DNA of 64,000 nt. Origin: JAUSPI01 sp964454305 (GTDB lineage Bacteria > Desulfobacterota > Syntrophia > Syntrophales > JADFWA01). A program made the translations under genes and the position numbers. Position 1 is the stretch's first letter, and every line of letters begins with the position of its first letter. The stretch spans positions 1-64,000 of the forward strand of contig CAYVXX010000001.1 in the NCBI GenBank assembly GCA_964454305.1, in the 5' to 3' direction. Shown piece after piece: positions 51,297-60,827 of this stretch. The notes under the pieces were generated by a model. It saw nothing but the letters and a program-made list of their open reading frames with translations. It was not told the DNA's origin and searched no databases.

Positions 51297-52946
51297 ATGG
51301 ACAAAAGGACATTTATTGCCATAGTCCTATCTTTTATTGTAGTCGCAGTTTATCAATTATTTTTTGTAGTCCCGCCACCGAAACTGGAGGTGGTTCAAAA
51401 AACTGAAAAAGAAAGTCTCGTCAAATCCGAAAGCCGTGAAGTTTTAAAAAAAACTCCTTCCATAGATGAACCAATTAAAGGAAAGGTATTACAAGAAACT
51501 TTAACCAAAACGCACTCTTCCATACACGAACCGACAAGAGGAAAAGATATCAAGGTTGAAAGCCCCTTCTACTCCGCTACCTTCACCACAGTTGGGGGAA
51601 ACTTGAAATCTTTTAAGCTTAAAGGTTACCGCAAGACTTTAGATGAAAATTCCGAACTAATCGAATTGGTAAATATTAAGGATGGCATGGAATCTCCTCT
51701 TGCCCTCACCTTTCCTGAATCGAGCATAAATGTTTCCTCTGAAGAGATTTATCAGGCAGATGCGGCTTCCATAGACATTACAAAAACAATGGATGCTCGA
51801 AAATTGACCTTCATCTGGTCATATCCCGAAAAGATAAAAATAGAAAAGGTCTATACATTTTATCCTAATAAGAAATACTCTTTTGATCTTGAAGTAAAAG
51901 TTCACAATATTTCAAGGCGTTCCCTCAACGAAACCGCTCTTCTCAGCTGGTATCAATTCGCTGATCCCAAAGCAGAGACAGACAGATACAGCCATAACGG
52001 CCCAATCTCTTCTGTCAAAAATAGTATTAACCGTGAAAAAATTTCAAAACTTGAAACAAAGAAATTTCTGGGACCGGACGTCTCGTGGGGAGCATTTGAA
52101 AGTAAATACTTTATCGCTTCAATGATACCCCAGAAACCATCACTGACCAGTCTTGTTCTTTTTAAAGATCCCCAAGACCTCGTCTCCATAGGTCTGGAAG
52201 GACCTAAAAATATCATTCCTCCGGGACAGTCCGGGTTCTTTAATTATTCCTTATACCTTGGTCCCAAGGATTATGACATTCTCAAGACAGAAAACATTGG
52301 TCTTGAAAATTCCATCGATTTCGGTTCCTGGATAAAATGGCTGGCACTGCCGCTTTTGATATCCCTCAAATTTTTGTATCAATACGTTCACAATTATGGC
52401 ATCGCCATTATTATCTTAACTATACTTATAAAGCTTATTTTCTGGCCCTTGGGCAATAAAAGCTACAAATCGATGAAGGAAATGCAGAAGCTTCAACCCC
52501 TGATAAAAGAGCTTCAGGAAAAGTATAAAGATGACAAGGCAAAAGTCAATCAGGAAACGATGGCACTCTACAAACGGTACAAGGTAAACCCAATGGGGGG
52601 GTGTCTTCCCATGCTTATTCAGATTCCCGTCTTCTTTGGCCTATATAAGGCTCTCCTCTACTCGATAGAACTCCGCCACGAACCCTTCTTCTTCTGGATA
52701 CAGGATCTATCAGCCAAAGACCCTTATTACATAACCCCGCTTATTATGGGTGCTACCATGTTCTTACAGCAGAAAATGACTCCCCAAGCGGGGGGAAATC
52801 CTATGCAGCAAAAGATGATGCTATGGATGCCAGTAATTTTTACTTTCCTGTTCCTGAACTTTCCTTCAGGACTGGTAATCTACTGGCTGTTCAATAATGT
52901 TCTGAGCATCGGTCAGCAATATTACGTAAATAAGAGACCGTCATAA
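51297..52946 (+). CDS. yidC: Membrane protein insertase YidC
   Basis: 549 residues, the long Gram-negative form: N-terminal helix (6-26), a low-complexity linker with two HSSIHEP-like/SIDEP repeats (~60-85), a periplasmic beta-sandwich (~88-330) and the five-helix insertase core with WPLGNKSYKSMKEMQKLQP (~384-402) and GGCLPMLIQIPVFFGLY (~433-449). Inserts inner-membrane proteins with or without Sec; c-subunits of ATP synthase are a classic substrate. GGAG lies 7 bases before the ATG. Confidence 0.97.
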   Translation: MDKRTFIAIVLSFIVVAVYQLFFVVPPPKLEVVQKTEKESLVKSESREVLKKTPSIDEPIKGKVLQETLTKTHSSIHEPTRGKDIKVESPFYSATFTTVGGNLKSFKLKGYRKTLDENSELIELVNIKDGMESPLALTFPESSINVSSEEIYQADAASIDITKTMDARKLTFIWSYPEKIKIEKVYTFYPNKKYSFDLEVKVHNISRRSLNETALLSWYQFADPKAETDRYSHNGPISSVKNSINREKISKLETKKFLGPDVSWGAFESKYFIASMIPQKPSLTSLVLFKDPQDLVSIGLEGPKNIIPPGQSGFFNYSLYLGPKDYDILKTENIGLENSIDFGSWIKWLALPLLISLKFLYQYVHNYGIAIIILTILIKLIFWPLGNKSYKSMKEMQKLQPLIKELQEKYKDDKAKVNQETMALYKRYKVNPMGGCLPMLIQIPVFFGLYKALLYSIELRHEPFFFWIQDLSAKDPYYITPLIMGATMFLQQKMTPQAGGNPMQQKMMLWMPVIFTFLFLNFPSGLVIYWLFNNVLSIGQQYYVNKRPS

Positions 52947-52959
52947 TGAGGTAACCTTT

Positions 52960-53694
52960 ATGAAGATTTTAGAAATTGAGGGAAAAACCATTGATGAAGC
53001 CATTGAAAAGGCTTGTAAAGAATTCAATGTACCAAGGGAAAAATTGAATATAGAAATAATCTCAGAGGGCTCTTCTGGATTCCTGGGTTTTATAGGATCC
53101 CAAAAAGCATTTATTAAAGCCAGTATAGTGTCAATAGATGTGGACCTCGATACGTCCTTCAAAAAAACAGAAAATACATCCCCCGATACATACATCAAGA
53201 TTCCAACCCATGAAAGAACTGCTGGAGATGAATCCAATGCAACTGCGGCAATAAGAGCAAAAAGGATTCTTGAGGAAATATTGACCCGAATGAATTTAGA
53301 TTTTCCCGTAACTGTCGAAGAAACACCGGAAGCCGTTACTCTCGACATAAAGGGTGCAGGTAATGGACTTCTGATAGGGAAAAAAGGCCAGACTCTTGAC
53401 GCCATTCAGTATATAGTAAACAGGATATTCAATAAGCATGGAAAAGAGAGAAAGAGAATCATAGTCGATACCGAAGAGTACAGAAAGAGAAGGGGTGAAT
53501 CTCTCATTGTACTGGCTGAAAAGCTGGGACAAAAAGTCAAGAAAACAAATAAGCCCGTCACTATCAGCAACTTGAATGCCCATGACCGGAGGATAGTACA
53601 TTTAGCCCTTCAAGACGATAAGCTCCTGGTCACAAAGAGTCGAGGTGAAGGAATACTCAGAAAGATTATCATTCTGCCAAACAAAAGTGCCTAA
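52960..53694 (+). CDS. jag: RNA-binding protein Jag/KhpB
   Basis: 244 residues: Jag-N domain (EIEGKTIDEAIEKACKEFN), a variable linker, a KH domain with GLLIGKKGQTLDAIQYIVNR (~131-150) and an R3H domain containing NAHDRRIVHLAL (~206-217). Binds RNA; position after yidC is conserved. GAGG is upstream of the ATG. Confidence 0.93.
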   Translation: MKILEIEGKTIDEAIEKACKEFNVPREKLNIEIISEGSSGFLGFIGSQKAFIKASIVSIDVDLDTSFKKTENTSPDTYIKIPTHERTAGDESNATAAIRAKRILEEILTRMNLDFPVTVEETPEAVTLDIKGAGNGLLIGKKGQTLDAIQYIVNRIFNKHGKERKRIIVDTEEYRKRRGESLIVLAEKLGQKVKKTNKPVTISNLNAHDRRIVHLALQDDKLLVTKSRGEGILRKIIILPNKSA

Positions 53695-53785
53695 AGTAAA
53701 TTTTAATCAGTTAACTTCAGTTCATTTTAGGTACTTAAACAACTTTAGCTCACTTTAGTCACTTGAAACTTTAGTCACTTTATTA
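53688..53785. repeat. CACTTTAG-type spacer repeat, copy 4
   Basis: The jag-mnmE spacer consists of facing arms of ACTTTAG-like units, running from the jag stop to eight bases before the mnmE start and leaving no room for a usual ribosome-binding site. Confidence 0.65.
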
Positions 53786-53792
53786 ATCCACC

Positions 53793-55172
53793 GTGAAATT
53801 AAAAGACACCATAGCGGCGATATCCACCCCCCCTGGCATAGGTGGAATCGGTATAATAAGGGTAAGTGGACCAGAATCGGAAGAAATCGGCAATCTACTC
53901 TTTAAACACAAGAAAAAAGTTGAACACTTCAAAACCCACCGTCTTTATCATGGAGATATTGTATCACCGGAAAATGGCACAGTCCTTGATGAAGTATTGA
54001 TCACTATAATGAAAAAGCCTCACTCCTATACTGGAGAGGATATTCTTGAGATAAACTGTCACGGCGGTCCTGTTATTCTTCAGTCTATTCTCAACGAGGT
54101 AATGAAGGCAGGGGCACGTCTCGCAGAACCCGGCGAATTTACAAGAAGAGCCTTTCTCAATGACCGTCTCGACCTTTCCCAGGCGGAAGCGATTTCTGAC
54201 ATGATAATGGCCAGGACCAACAGAGGTCTCGATCTGGCCATCACCCAGCTTAAGGGAAATCTATCAGAGAAAATTAAATCTGCCCGTTCATCCACCATTG
54301 ACATCCTGGCACTCCTCGAAACCTCCATAGACTTTACTGAAGAGGACATTGAAGTGCTACCTGCCTCGGAACTTACCGAAAGGATCCAAAGCATAATAGA
54401 CAGTCTGGAAGAGATTCTTTCAACATATCACGAAGGAAAAATTTACAGGGATGGCATAAATGCCGTTATCATAGGAAAGCCGAATGTTGGAAAATCGAGC
54501 CTTCTAAACAGGCTCTTCGGAGAGAAACGGGTTATCGTCGCCTCCACTCCGGGAACAACGAGAGATTTCATAGAGGAAGTTATTAATATCAAAGGGATAC
54601 CGCTCAGGATTACTGATACGGCCGGGATAAGAAATGCTGAAAATATCATAGAAAAAGAGGGTGTCGAGCTGGTCTGGGAAAAGCTCTCATCGGCTGATAT
54701 AATCATAATAGTTCTCGACGGAAGCGAAAAATTAACAAGGGAAGATCTGGAGATAATCGAGAAAAACAGGCACAGAAATTGTGTCCTCGTTATAAACAAG
54801 TCAGACCTTACGCATATAATAAATATTGAAAAACTTGACGATCTCCTGCCCGGCAACAAACCCTTATGGCTATCGGCGAAATACGGTGACGGTATTCCGG
54901 CTCTCAAAGAACATATCCACTCCTTAATCATCAGTAACAGAGATGACCGCCGATCAGATATTATAATAACAAATCTCCGTCACAAAACCGCCCTTGAAAA
55001 AACCGTCACGTTTCTTTCAAAGGCCAGAGAAAATATACGTGAAGGCATGTCTCCCGAATTCGCTGCTCTCGAGCTGAGGGAGTCTCTCGAAAGCATGGGC
55101 GAAATTATCGGGGAAACCGTAAACGAAGAGGTGCTGGACAGGATCTTTTCAACCTTCTGTATCGGTAAGTAA
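53793..55172 (+). CDS. mnmE: tRNA modification GTPase MnmE (TrmE)
   Basis: 459 residues. N-terminal folate-binding domain (DTIAAISTPPGIGGIGIIRV), GTPase domain inserted at ~220-375 with GKPNVGKSSLLN, TPGTTRDFIEE, DTAGIR and NKSDL, and the catalytic C-terminal FCIGK. With MnmG it installs the cmnm5 group on wobble U. Start is GTG at 53793; no clear Shine-Dalgarno because the spacer is repeat. mnmG does not follow. Confidence 0.97.
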   Translation: MKLKDTIAAISTPPGIGGIGIIRVSGPESEEIGNLLFKHKKKVEHFKTHRLYHGDIVSPENGTVLDEVLITIMKKPHSYTGEDILEINCHGGPVILQSILNEVMKAGARLAEPGEFTRRAFLNDRLDLSQAEAISDMIMARTNRGLDLAITQLKGNLSEKIKSARSSTIDILALLETSIDFTEEDIEVLPASELTERIQSIIDSLEEILSTYHEGKIYRDGINAVIIGKPNVGKSSLLNRLFGEKRVIVASTPGTTRDFIEEVINIKGIPLRITDTAGIRNAENIIEKEGVELVWEKLSSADIIIIVLDGSEKLTREDLEIIEKNRHRNCVLVINKSDLTHIINIEKLDDLLPGNKPLWLSAKYGDGIPALKEHIHSLIISNRDDRRSDIIITNLRHKTALEKTVTFLSKARENIREGMSPEFAALELRESLESMGEIIGETVNEEVLDRIFSTFCIGK

Positions 55173-55177
55173 GGCCA

Positions 55178-55279
55178 GTTGTAGGGGGTTAGTTGTCCGG
55201 GGATCAGCATGTAGCGTAGCGCAGGGCTTTAGCCCTGCTTAAACTGACCCCTGATCCCTGGCCTCTGATAACTGATTTA
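55178..55279. repeat. Heptamer spacer repeat with central hairpin
   Basis: Left arm GTTGTAG/GGGGTTA/GTTGTCC/GGGGATC-like units, a perfect GCAGGGC-TTTA-GCCCTGC hairpin (55221-55238), and a right arm of exact 7-base steps TGACCCC, TGATCCC, TGGCCTC, TGATAAC. It separates mnmE from transketolase. Confidence 0.65.
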
Positions 55280-55373
55280 CATTTTTCACCTTGCGCCCAA
55301 TGTTGTTGTGTGGTAGTTGCCACAACGTGCCGATTTATCGGTGGCAAATCGAGAAGCTATGACAGGATTGAAT

Positions 55374-56204
55374 ATGGCAAAGATGGAAGATATCAGCAGA
55401 CTAAAAGAGACTGCAAGGCTGATGAGGATTAACATCCTCACGATGATACACAACGCCAGCTCCGGGCACACCGGTGGTTCCCTTTCCGCGGCAGATATAA
55501 TGACTGCCCTTTATTTTCATGTGTTGAATCATAATCCGGACGACCCGAACTGGCCGGAAAGGGACAGGTTTGTTCTCTCCAAAGGACACGGCGCCCCCGC
55601 ACTCTATTCGGCACTGGCCATGTGCGGCTATTTCAATCTCAAGGAACTTATGACGTTGAGAAAATTGAACAGCTCTCTCCAGGGACACCCCGACGTGAGA
55701 AAAACAAAGGGGGTCAACGCCACCTCAGGTTCGTTAGGACAGGGATTGTCCGTTGCCAACGGTATCGCCATGGGGCTCCGTCTCGAAGGCATCAAATCGA
55801 ATGTTTATGTTATGCTTGGCGATGGAGAACTGCAAGAGGGACAGATCTGGGAAGCCGCCATGACAGCAGCTCATTATAAGCTCGGAAAAGTTATGGCCAT
55901 TGTAGACAACAATGGCCTCCAGATCGATGGCGCGGTGAAAGATGTCATGGGGATAGAACCGCTTTATGACAAGTGGAAAGCCTTCGGATGGAATGTTCAG
56001 GTAATCGACGGCCACAATTTTGAAGAAATCATACCGGCTCTGGAAAGTGTTAAGAGCCGTAATGTTGCGGACACTCCGTCCGTTGTAATAGCTAAAACCA
56101 TAAAAGGGAAAGGCGTTTCGTTCTTTGAGGGCCTGGCGAAATATCATGGCGTGGCACCGACAGATGAAGAATTCAAAAAAGCACTCAAGGAGCTTGGCGT
56201 ATAG
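55374..56204 (+). CDS. Transketolase, N-terminal (TPP-binding) subunit
   Basis: 276 residues, the pyrophosphate domain of a split transketolase: ASSGHTGGSLSAADIM (~24-39), SKGHGAPALY, and the TPP/Mg motif GDGELQEGQ ... DNN (~148-180). With the next gene it forms the pentose-phosphate enzyme that moves two-carbon units. ATG 55374 has AGGA six bases before it; an in-frame ATG at 55359 and a longer frame exist. It adjoins the C-terminal gene without a gap (stop TAG immediately followed by ATG). Confidence 0.93.
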   Translation: MAKMEDISRLKETARLMRINILTMIHNASSGHTGGSLSAADIMTALYFHVLNHNPDDPNWPERDRFVLSKGHGAPALYSALAMCGYFNLKELMTLRKLNSSLQGHPDVRKTKGVNATSGSLGQGLSVANGIAMGLRLEGIKSNVYVMLGDGELQEGQIWEAAMTAAHYKLGKVMAIVDNNGLQIDGAVKDVMGIEPLYDKWKAFGWNVQVIDGHNFEEIIPALESVKSRNVADTPSVVIAKTIKGKGVSFFEGLAKYHGVAPTDEEFKKALKELGV

Positions 56205-57307
56205 ATGACAGCTACACTCGGAACAAGAAATGTTTATGGGGAAACCCTGGTTGAACTTGCCCGGACCAATAAAGATATCGTTGTTCTCGATGCTGATCTC
56301 TCGGGATCAACAATGACAAAACTCTTTGCCGGAGACTTTCCTGACAGATTCTTCAATATGGGAGTATCCGAGCAGGATATGATGGGAACCGCAGCCGGTC
56401 TTGCTCTCGCCGGGAAGATTCCCTTTGTAAGTACTTTTGCCATATTTGCGGCAGGAAGAGCCTGGGAACAGGTGAGACAGGCTATCGCCTACCCTAAATT
56501 GAACGTGAAGATTGTGGCCAGCCACGGAGGCATAACCGTCGGTGAGGATGGTGTCTCTCATCAGATGACCGAAGACCTGGGGATTATGAGAGTCATCCCC
56601 AATATGACCGTTATCGTTCCCGCAGATGGTGTAGAGGTGAAAGAAATCATGAGGGTCGCATTGAATACAGAGGGCCCCTTTTATATCAGGACATCAAGAA
56701 TGAAATTTCCTGTTATATTTCCCGACGGTGTATCTTTTGAGATAGGACGGGGCACCGTCGTCAATGAAGGATCTGACATAACGATTATTGCTCTCGGTCT
56801 CATGGTATCCGAATCGCTCAAAGCTGCAAAATTATTGAAAACAAAAGGCATCTCCGCGCGGGTAGTAAATATGTCCACACTGAAACCAATCGACGAGAAC
56901 CTGATAATTTCCTGTGCGAGAGAAACAGGGGCGATTGTTACTGCCGAAGAACATTCCACAATTGGCGGGCTCGGCAGTGCCGTCTGTGAGGTTATATCAG
57001 AAAATTACCCGGTACCGGTAAAAAGGATAGGCATACAAGACAGGTTCTGCATGTCCGGAACCGGAGATGAACTGCTCGATTGTTATGGGTTAAGGGCTGC
57101 AGANNNNNNNNNNNNNNNNNNNNNNNNNNNNNNNNNNNNNNNNNNNNNNNNNNNNNNNNNNNNNNNNNNNNNNNNNNNNNNNNNNNNNNNNNNNNNNNNN
57201 NNNGCATGTCCGGAACCGGAGATGAACTGCTCGATTGTTATGGGTTAAGGGCTGCAGAGATAGCCCGCGCATCAGAGGATGTTCTGATCCAAAAAGGTGC
57301 AAGGTAA
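56205..57307 (+). CDS. Transketolase, C-terminal (pyrimidine-binding) subunit, interrupted by scaffold gap
   Basis: Pyrimidine domain with the catalytic Glu in MGVSEQDMMG (~50-59), then the C-terminal transketolase domain. A 100-N run (57104-57203) interrupts it. The 55 bases before the run are repeated exactly after it; collapsing gap plus duplicate leaves 948 bases, an open frame of 315 residues and a normal size for this subunit. The protein then ends EIARASEDVLIQKGAR. The gene is therefore probably intact. Confidence 0.9.
57104..57203. other. Scaffold gap (100 N) with duplicated flanks
   Basis: Bases 57049-57103 and 57204-57258 are the same 55-base sequence, so the contigs on the two sides overlap and were joined by a placeholder instead of merged. 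Confidence 0.95.
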
Positions 57308-57343
57308 AAGGTTAAAGGAATGCAAATATAATCTCCTTCACCT

Positions 57344-58087
57344 TCACCCTTCCATACCCTCAAGCAGAGCCATGACATTATTGCCCAAAACCCGGTGGTT
57401 ATATCCGCCCTCCAGAATGGCGAAGTAACCACCATTGTTTTTTTGACTCGCCTTCCGAACCATGCGCCCTATCTCAGTATAATCGGCAGTATCAAGAAGC
57501 CCTCCCCAATCGTCGAGATGGTTGTCAAAACCGGCAGAAATGCCGATTATATCCGCCTCTTCAGAAAACAAATTTTCTTCTACTTTTTTAAGATACTCGC
57601 TTCGGGTGGATGAAGAGGGATTGTAAAGAGTCACAAATCCGGACCTTTCCAGGAGATTTACCGTACCATCACCAAAGTGAAGGTCAATATCCAGGATAAA
57701 GGCCCTTTCTATCATACCGGTGCGTTTCAGTTTCTGTATGGCAATAGCCATATTATTAAAGAAACAAAATCCCCATGAGCTATCGAATGAGGCATGGTGC
57801 CCAGGTGGCCGAATAAGAGCAAAACAGGGTTCTTTCAATCCTGTCATAGCCGCCTGAATAGCTCCACCCGCTGCCAGCGCCGATATATCGTATAAACCTG
57901 CGTCGGTCACATAATCAATATGCGACGTGCTATGCACAGCAGCAATATCCTCCTTTTCAGCAGGAATCGCATCAACAAAGGTAACACTATTACGTATCAC
58001 TTTATAAACGGACTCTATCCGACCTGAATCTGCCGCAGGATCAGAGCAATATGTCTGGTTAAAATCTTCATGATATATAACTTTCAC
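57344..58087 (-). CDS. Histone deacetylase-family (acetoin utilisation/AcuC-like) hydrolase
   Basis: 247 residues. Arginase-deacetylase fold with RPPGHHA (~112-118, His pair), GFCFFNNMAIA (~125-135) and the zinc site LDIDLHFGDGT (~150-160), plus GFDNHLDD. Bacterial members deacetylate small molecules (acetylpolyamines) or proteins. GTG 58087 is chosen because GGAGG lies 7 bases upstream and the fold starts KVIYHEDF; the longer frame adds 23 residues without homology. Converges with transketolase; short for the family but motifs are intact. Confidence 0.87.
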   Translation of the reverse strand: MKVIYHEDFNQTYCSDPAADSGRIESVYKVIRNSVTFVDAIPAEKEDIAAVHSTSHIDYVTDAGLYDISALAAGGAIQAAMTGLKEPCFALIRPPGHHASFDSSWGFCFFNNMAIAIQKLKRTGMIERAFILDIDLHFGDGTVNLLERSGFVTLYNPSSSTRSEYLKKVEENLFSEEADIIGISAGFDNHLDDWGGLLDTADYTEIGRMVRKASQKNNGGYFAILEGGYNHRVLGNNVMALLEGMEG

Positions 58088-58210
58088 TGCCAAACCTCCC
58101 GATAATTTATTGCGGAAGCTCAAAACTGTTTTTATTGTATCAGTAAATACTGACATGAATCAAGAAATTTAGGGAGATTAGAGGAATTGGGGATCGTATC
58201 TTCTTTACTG

Positions 58211-58238
58211 TTGACACCCCACTACACTCCGTTATAAT
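58211..58238 (+). promoter_or_regulatory. Consensus sigma-70 promoter of the cell-shape operon
   Basis: TTGACA at 58211-58216 and TATAAT at 58233-58238, 16 bases apart, both perfect, ~95 bases before the YkuD gene. The transcript leader would be ~90 bases with no strong Shine-Dalgarno before ATG 58335. Confidence 0.85.
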
Positions 58239-58334
58239 ACAGAACGTAACAGAGAAGAGTAAGGCGGCTTGACGCTTAAATTATACAAACTAATTTTCTT
58301 AAAGATGTATTGAACGAGAGATGTTTTAAATATT

Positions 58335-60023
58335 ATGGTACTACGAAATTTAAAATTCCTCATTGTAACTTCCCTTACCCCTCTTTTTTTATTCCTTTTC
58401 GCTTTTCACCCACATGCGGCAACACAAGCTGTCCAACAGCAACAACCCATTCCCGATTGTCTTGTTGCCCTATCTTCCGGACATGCGGTGGTCGTAGACA
58501 AAAAAGCGCAGAAATTATTTGTCTATCATAATGGCGATAATGGATTTTTCAATAAAGTGTACGAATCTGCGTGTTCCACGGGAAAAAACCGGGGTGCAAA
58601 AACGATGGAAGGAGATAGTAAAACACCTGAAGGTATATTCTTCCCAACAAAATTATTTGCCAAAAACCAGCTCTCTTCCATATATGGCCTCATGGCATTT
58701 CACATCGATTACCCAAACATGTTGGACAGAAAAGCGGGGAAAAACGGTAATAACATCTGGCTACACGGAACGAACAAACCCCTGCGCCCCTTCCAATCTA
58801 ACGGATGTGTCGCCCTGAGCAATGATAACATAAAGAGTATTTTCAACTACATCAGTCTCAACAAAACACCTATCATTATAGAAAAATCAATAAAATGGGT
58901 GCCACAGAATACTCGATTGGACGCAAAAAACAGCCTCGAACATCTTCTCGACTCGTGGATAAAAGCCGTAATGGAGGGTGACACAAATGCCCTCGATTCT
59001 CTATATGAAGACCCAAACACAGGAAAACAAAACTGTAACTTACTGATAAGAAAGATAAAAAGCTGGGAACCCGCCAACATTCCCTTTTCTGTCAAAGCGG
59101 GTGATGTTTCTATAGTAAGGAATGGAAAATTCGCCGTTATCTTATTTGATCAAATTCTATCCGTGAATGACATAAGCCGCCATGGGGGCTACAGAAAACT
59201 TTTCCTGAAAAAAAATCAGAACGGGTGGCTCATTGTGGGAGATGTATCTCAACCACCGGCAGCAGAAGGGTTTTTCGCCAGTACCTTAAACACCCTCGAC
59301 AGAACCGCCATGGATCATAAGGCCATCGAAGGGCTGATTGAAAGGTGGGTCAAATCGTGGGAAACCGGAAACATGGAAGACTACCGATCCTGTTACTCAC
59401 AGGACTTTACGGCCCGTGGAATGAATTTAGACAGCTGGATATCTTACAAAACCGAGCTGAAAAAGCATAATGAAAATATCCGCATCGGTATTGATGATCT
59501 TAAACTCTCTTCAGGACGGGATCGGGGGCTATCAGTATTTACACAAAAATACGATTCATCAAACTATAATGCCACTGGAATTAAAAAACTTCGCCTGAAA
59601 AAAGCCGGCGGTGAATGGAAGATTTATCGCGAAACATGGACAGCAAGTAAAGACATACGTTATGACAGAACCGCCATGGATCATAAGGCCATCGAAGGGC
59701 TGATTGAAAGGTGGGTCAAATCGTGGGAAACCGGAAACATGGAAGACTACCGATCCTGTTACTCACAGGACTTTACGGCCCGTGGAATGAATTTAGACAG
59801 CTGGATATCTTACAAAACCGAGCTGAAAAAGCATAATGAAAATATCCGCATCGGTATTGATGATCTTAAACTCTCTTCAGGACGGGATCGGGGGCTATCA
59901 GTATTTACACAAAAATACGATTCATCAAACTATAATGCCACTGGAATTAAAAAACTTCGCCTGAAAAAAGCCGGCGGTGAATGGAAGATTTATCGCGAAA
60001 CATGGACAGCAAGTAAAGAATGA
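58335..60023 (+). CDS. L,D-transpeptidase/carboxypeptidase-fold (YkuD) protein with three NTF2-like domains (Csd6-like)
   Basis: 562 residues. Signal peptide (to ~30); YkuD domain (~42-195) with His in WLHGTN and the catalytic Cys in SNGCVALS (~155-162); then an NTF2-like domain (~200-310) and two further copies (~320-440 and ~442-562) that are identical to each other. Helicobacter Csd6 and Campylobacter Pgp2 have the same YkuD-NTF2 plan and trim peptidoglycan tetrapeptides to tripeptides (L,D-carboxypeptidase). The enzyme here is periplasmic; activity (transpeptidase or carboxypeptidase) is not decided by the motif. Stop overlaps the next ATG (ATGA). The repeated copies are discussed in the findings. 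Confidence 0.9.
   Translation: MVLRNLKFLIVTSLTPLFLFLFAFHPHAATQAVQQQQPIPDCLVALSSGHAVVVDKKAQKLFVYHNGDNGFFNKVYESACSTGKNRGAKTMEGDSKTPEGIFFPTKLFAKNQLSSIYGLMAFHIDYPNMLDRKAGKNGNNIWLHGTNKPLRPFQSNGCVALSNDNIKSIFNYISLNKTPIIIEKSIKWVPQNTRLDAKNSLEHLLDSWIKAVMEGDTNALDSLYEDPNTGKQNCNLLIRKIKSWEPANIPFSVKAGDVSIVRNGKFAVILFDQILSVNDISRHGGYRKLFLKKNQNGWLIVGDVSQPPAAEGFFASTLNTLDRTAMDHKAIEGLIERWVKSWETGNMEDYRSCYSQDFTARGMNLDSWISYKTELKKHNENIRIGIDDLKLSSGRDRGLSVFTQKYDSSNYNATGIKKLRLKKAGGEWKIYRETWTASKDIRYDRTAMDHKAIEGLIERWVKSWETGNMEDYRSCYSQDFTARGMNLDSWISYKTELKKHNENIRIGIDDLKLSSGRDRGLSVFTQKYDSSNYNATGIKKLRLKKAGGEWKIYRETWTASKE
59298..60019 (+). repeat. Exact tandem duplication of 356 bases (period 366)
   Basis: Bases 59298-59653 and 59664-60019 are identical base for base, separated by 10 bases; the period of 366 keeps frame, so one 122-residue NTF2-like domain is duplicated within the YkuD gene. 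Either a very recent duplication or an assembly effect. Confidence 0.95.
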
Positions 60024-60820
60024 TGGAACAAAAGAAAAAAAGCGACAAAAAAAGCTGGACCATTCTCGTAATCGGAGACAAAGAACGAATCCGTTCCTTT
60101 GAAATTACAAAAGCGTTTATTGTTACCTTGATTGCAATCGTTCTCGGGCTCATGACAGGCATCCCTGCTGCCTTGTGGTTCCACGACAGAGCGCAGTTTC
60201 CAACTCAAACAGAACTCGTTGAAAAACTTGAAAACGCCCAAAGTGAACTAAAAATTATAAAAGAAGAAAATAGAGGGTTTGAAGTCAAAGTTCAAATCCT
60301 AGAAGATGAGTTAACCTTAATAAAACAAAAACTGGAAAATACCATCCAATCAAAAAAATCTCCGGAAGTTTTACCATCAACTGATGCTAAAACGGATGCT
60401 TTACGGGTAAAAGAGAAACCCTCAGCTCCTGAAACCGTTGACAAACCTTATGCGGTATCTATTGAAAATTTCGAGACAACCATTGATCAAACAGACAGTG
60501 CCTGCAATTTCAATTTTACATTGAGGAATAAAACTGCGAGCAACATTACAATCTCCGGATATATCTTCATTATCTTAAAATCCGATATTTCAGACATAAA
60601 ATCGTGGCGCATCTATCCAAAGACAACTCTTGAAAATGGAAGCCCGCAGAATTTCAAAATAGGTGAGCGTTTTTCCATCTCCAGATTTAGACGCATAAAA
60701 GGTAAAATCAAAAAAATACCTGTACAAGAAAGCTACGATTCAGTTTCGATATTAGTTTTTTCCGACGATGGCAACCTGGTCTTAGAAGAAAATATTGATT
60801 TAAAAACCCTTACAGAGTAA
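60020..60820 (+). CDS. Membrane protein with periplasmic coiled coil and beta domain, unknown function
   Basis: 266 residues. A basic N-terminal tail (~1-30), one transmembrane helix (~31-53), a coiled coil (~67-112), a Pro/Lys-rich linker (~113-140) and a C-terminal beta-rich domain (NFNFTLRNKTASNITISGYI). The layout is that of an inner-membrane scaffold; in Helicobacter, Csd5 and Csd7 are small membrane proteins linking cytoplasmic bactofilin and envelope enzymes, though sequence similarity to them cannot be claimed. It overlaps the YkuD stop by 4 bases and is followed 7 bases later by the carboxypeptidase gene. Confidence 0.8.
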   Translation: MMEQKKKSDKKSWTILVIGDKERIRSFEITKAFIVTLIAIVLGLMTGIPAALWFHDRAQFPTQTELVEKLENAQSELKIIKEENRGFEVKVQILEDELTLIKQKLENTIQSKKSPEVLPSTDAKTDALRVKEKPSAPETVDKPYAVSIENFETTIDQTDSACNFNFTLRNKTASNITISGYIFIILKSDISDIKSWRIYPKTTLENGSPQNFKIGERFSISRFRRIKGKIKKIPVQESYDSVSILVFSDDGNLVLEENIDLKTLTE

Positions 60821-60827
60821 TTATCAA

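Noticed and set aside
57049..57258. A true 55-base direct repeat around the N-run as a mobile-element target duplication
   Set aside because: The gap is exactly 100 N, a standard placeholder, and collapsing the duplicate restores the gene.
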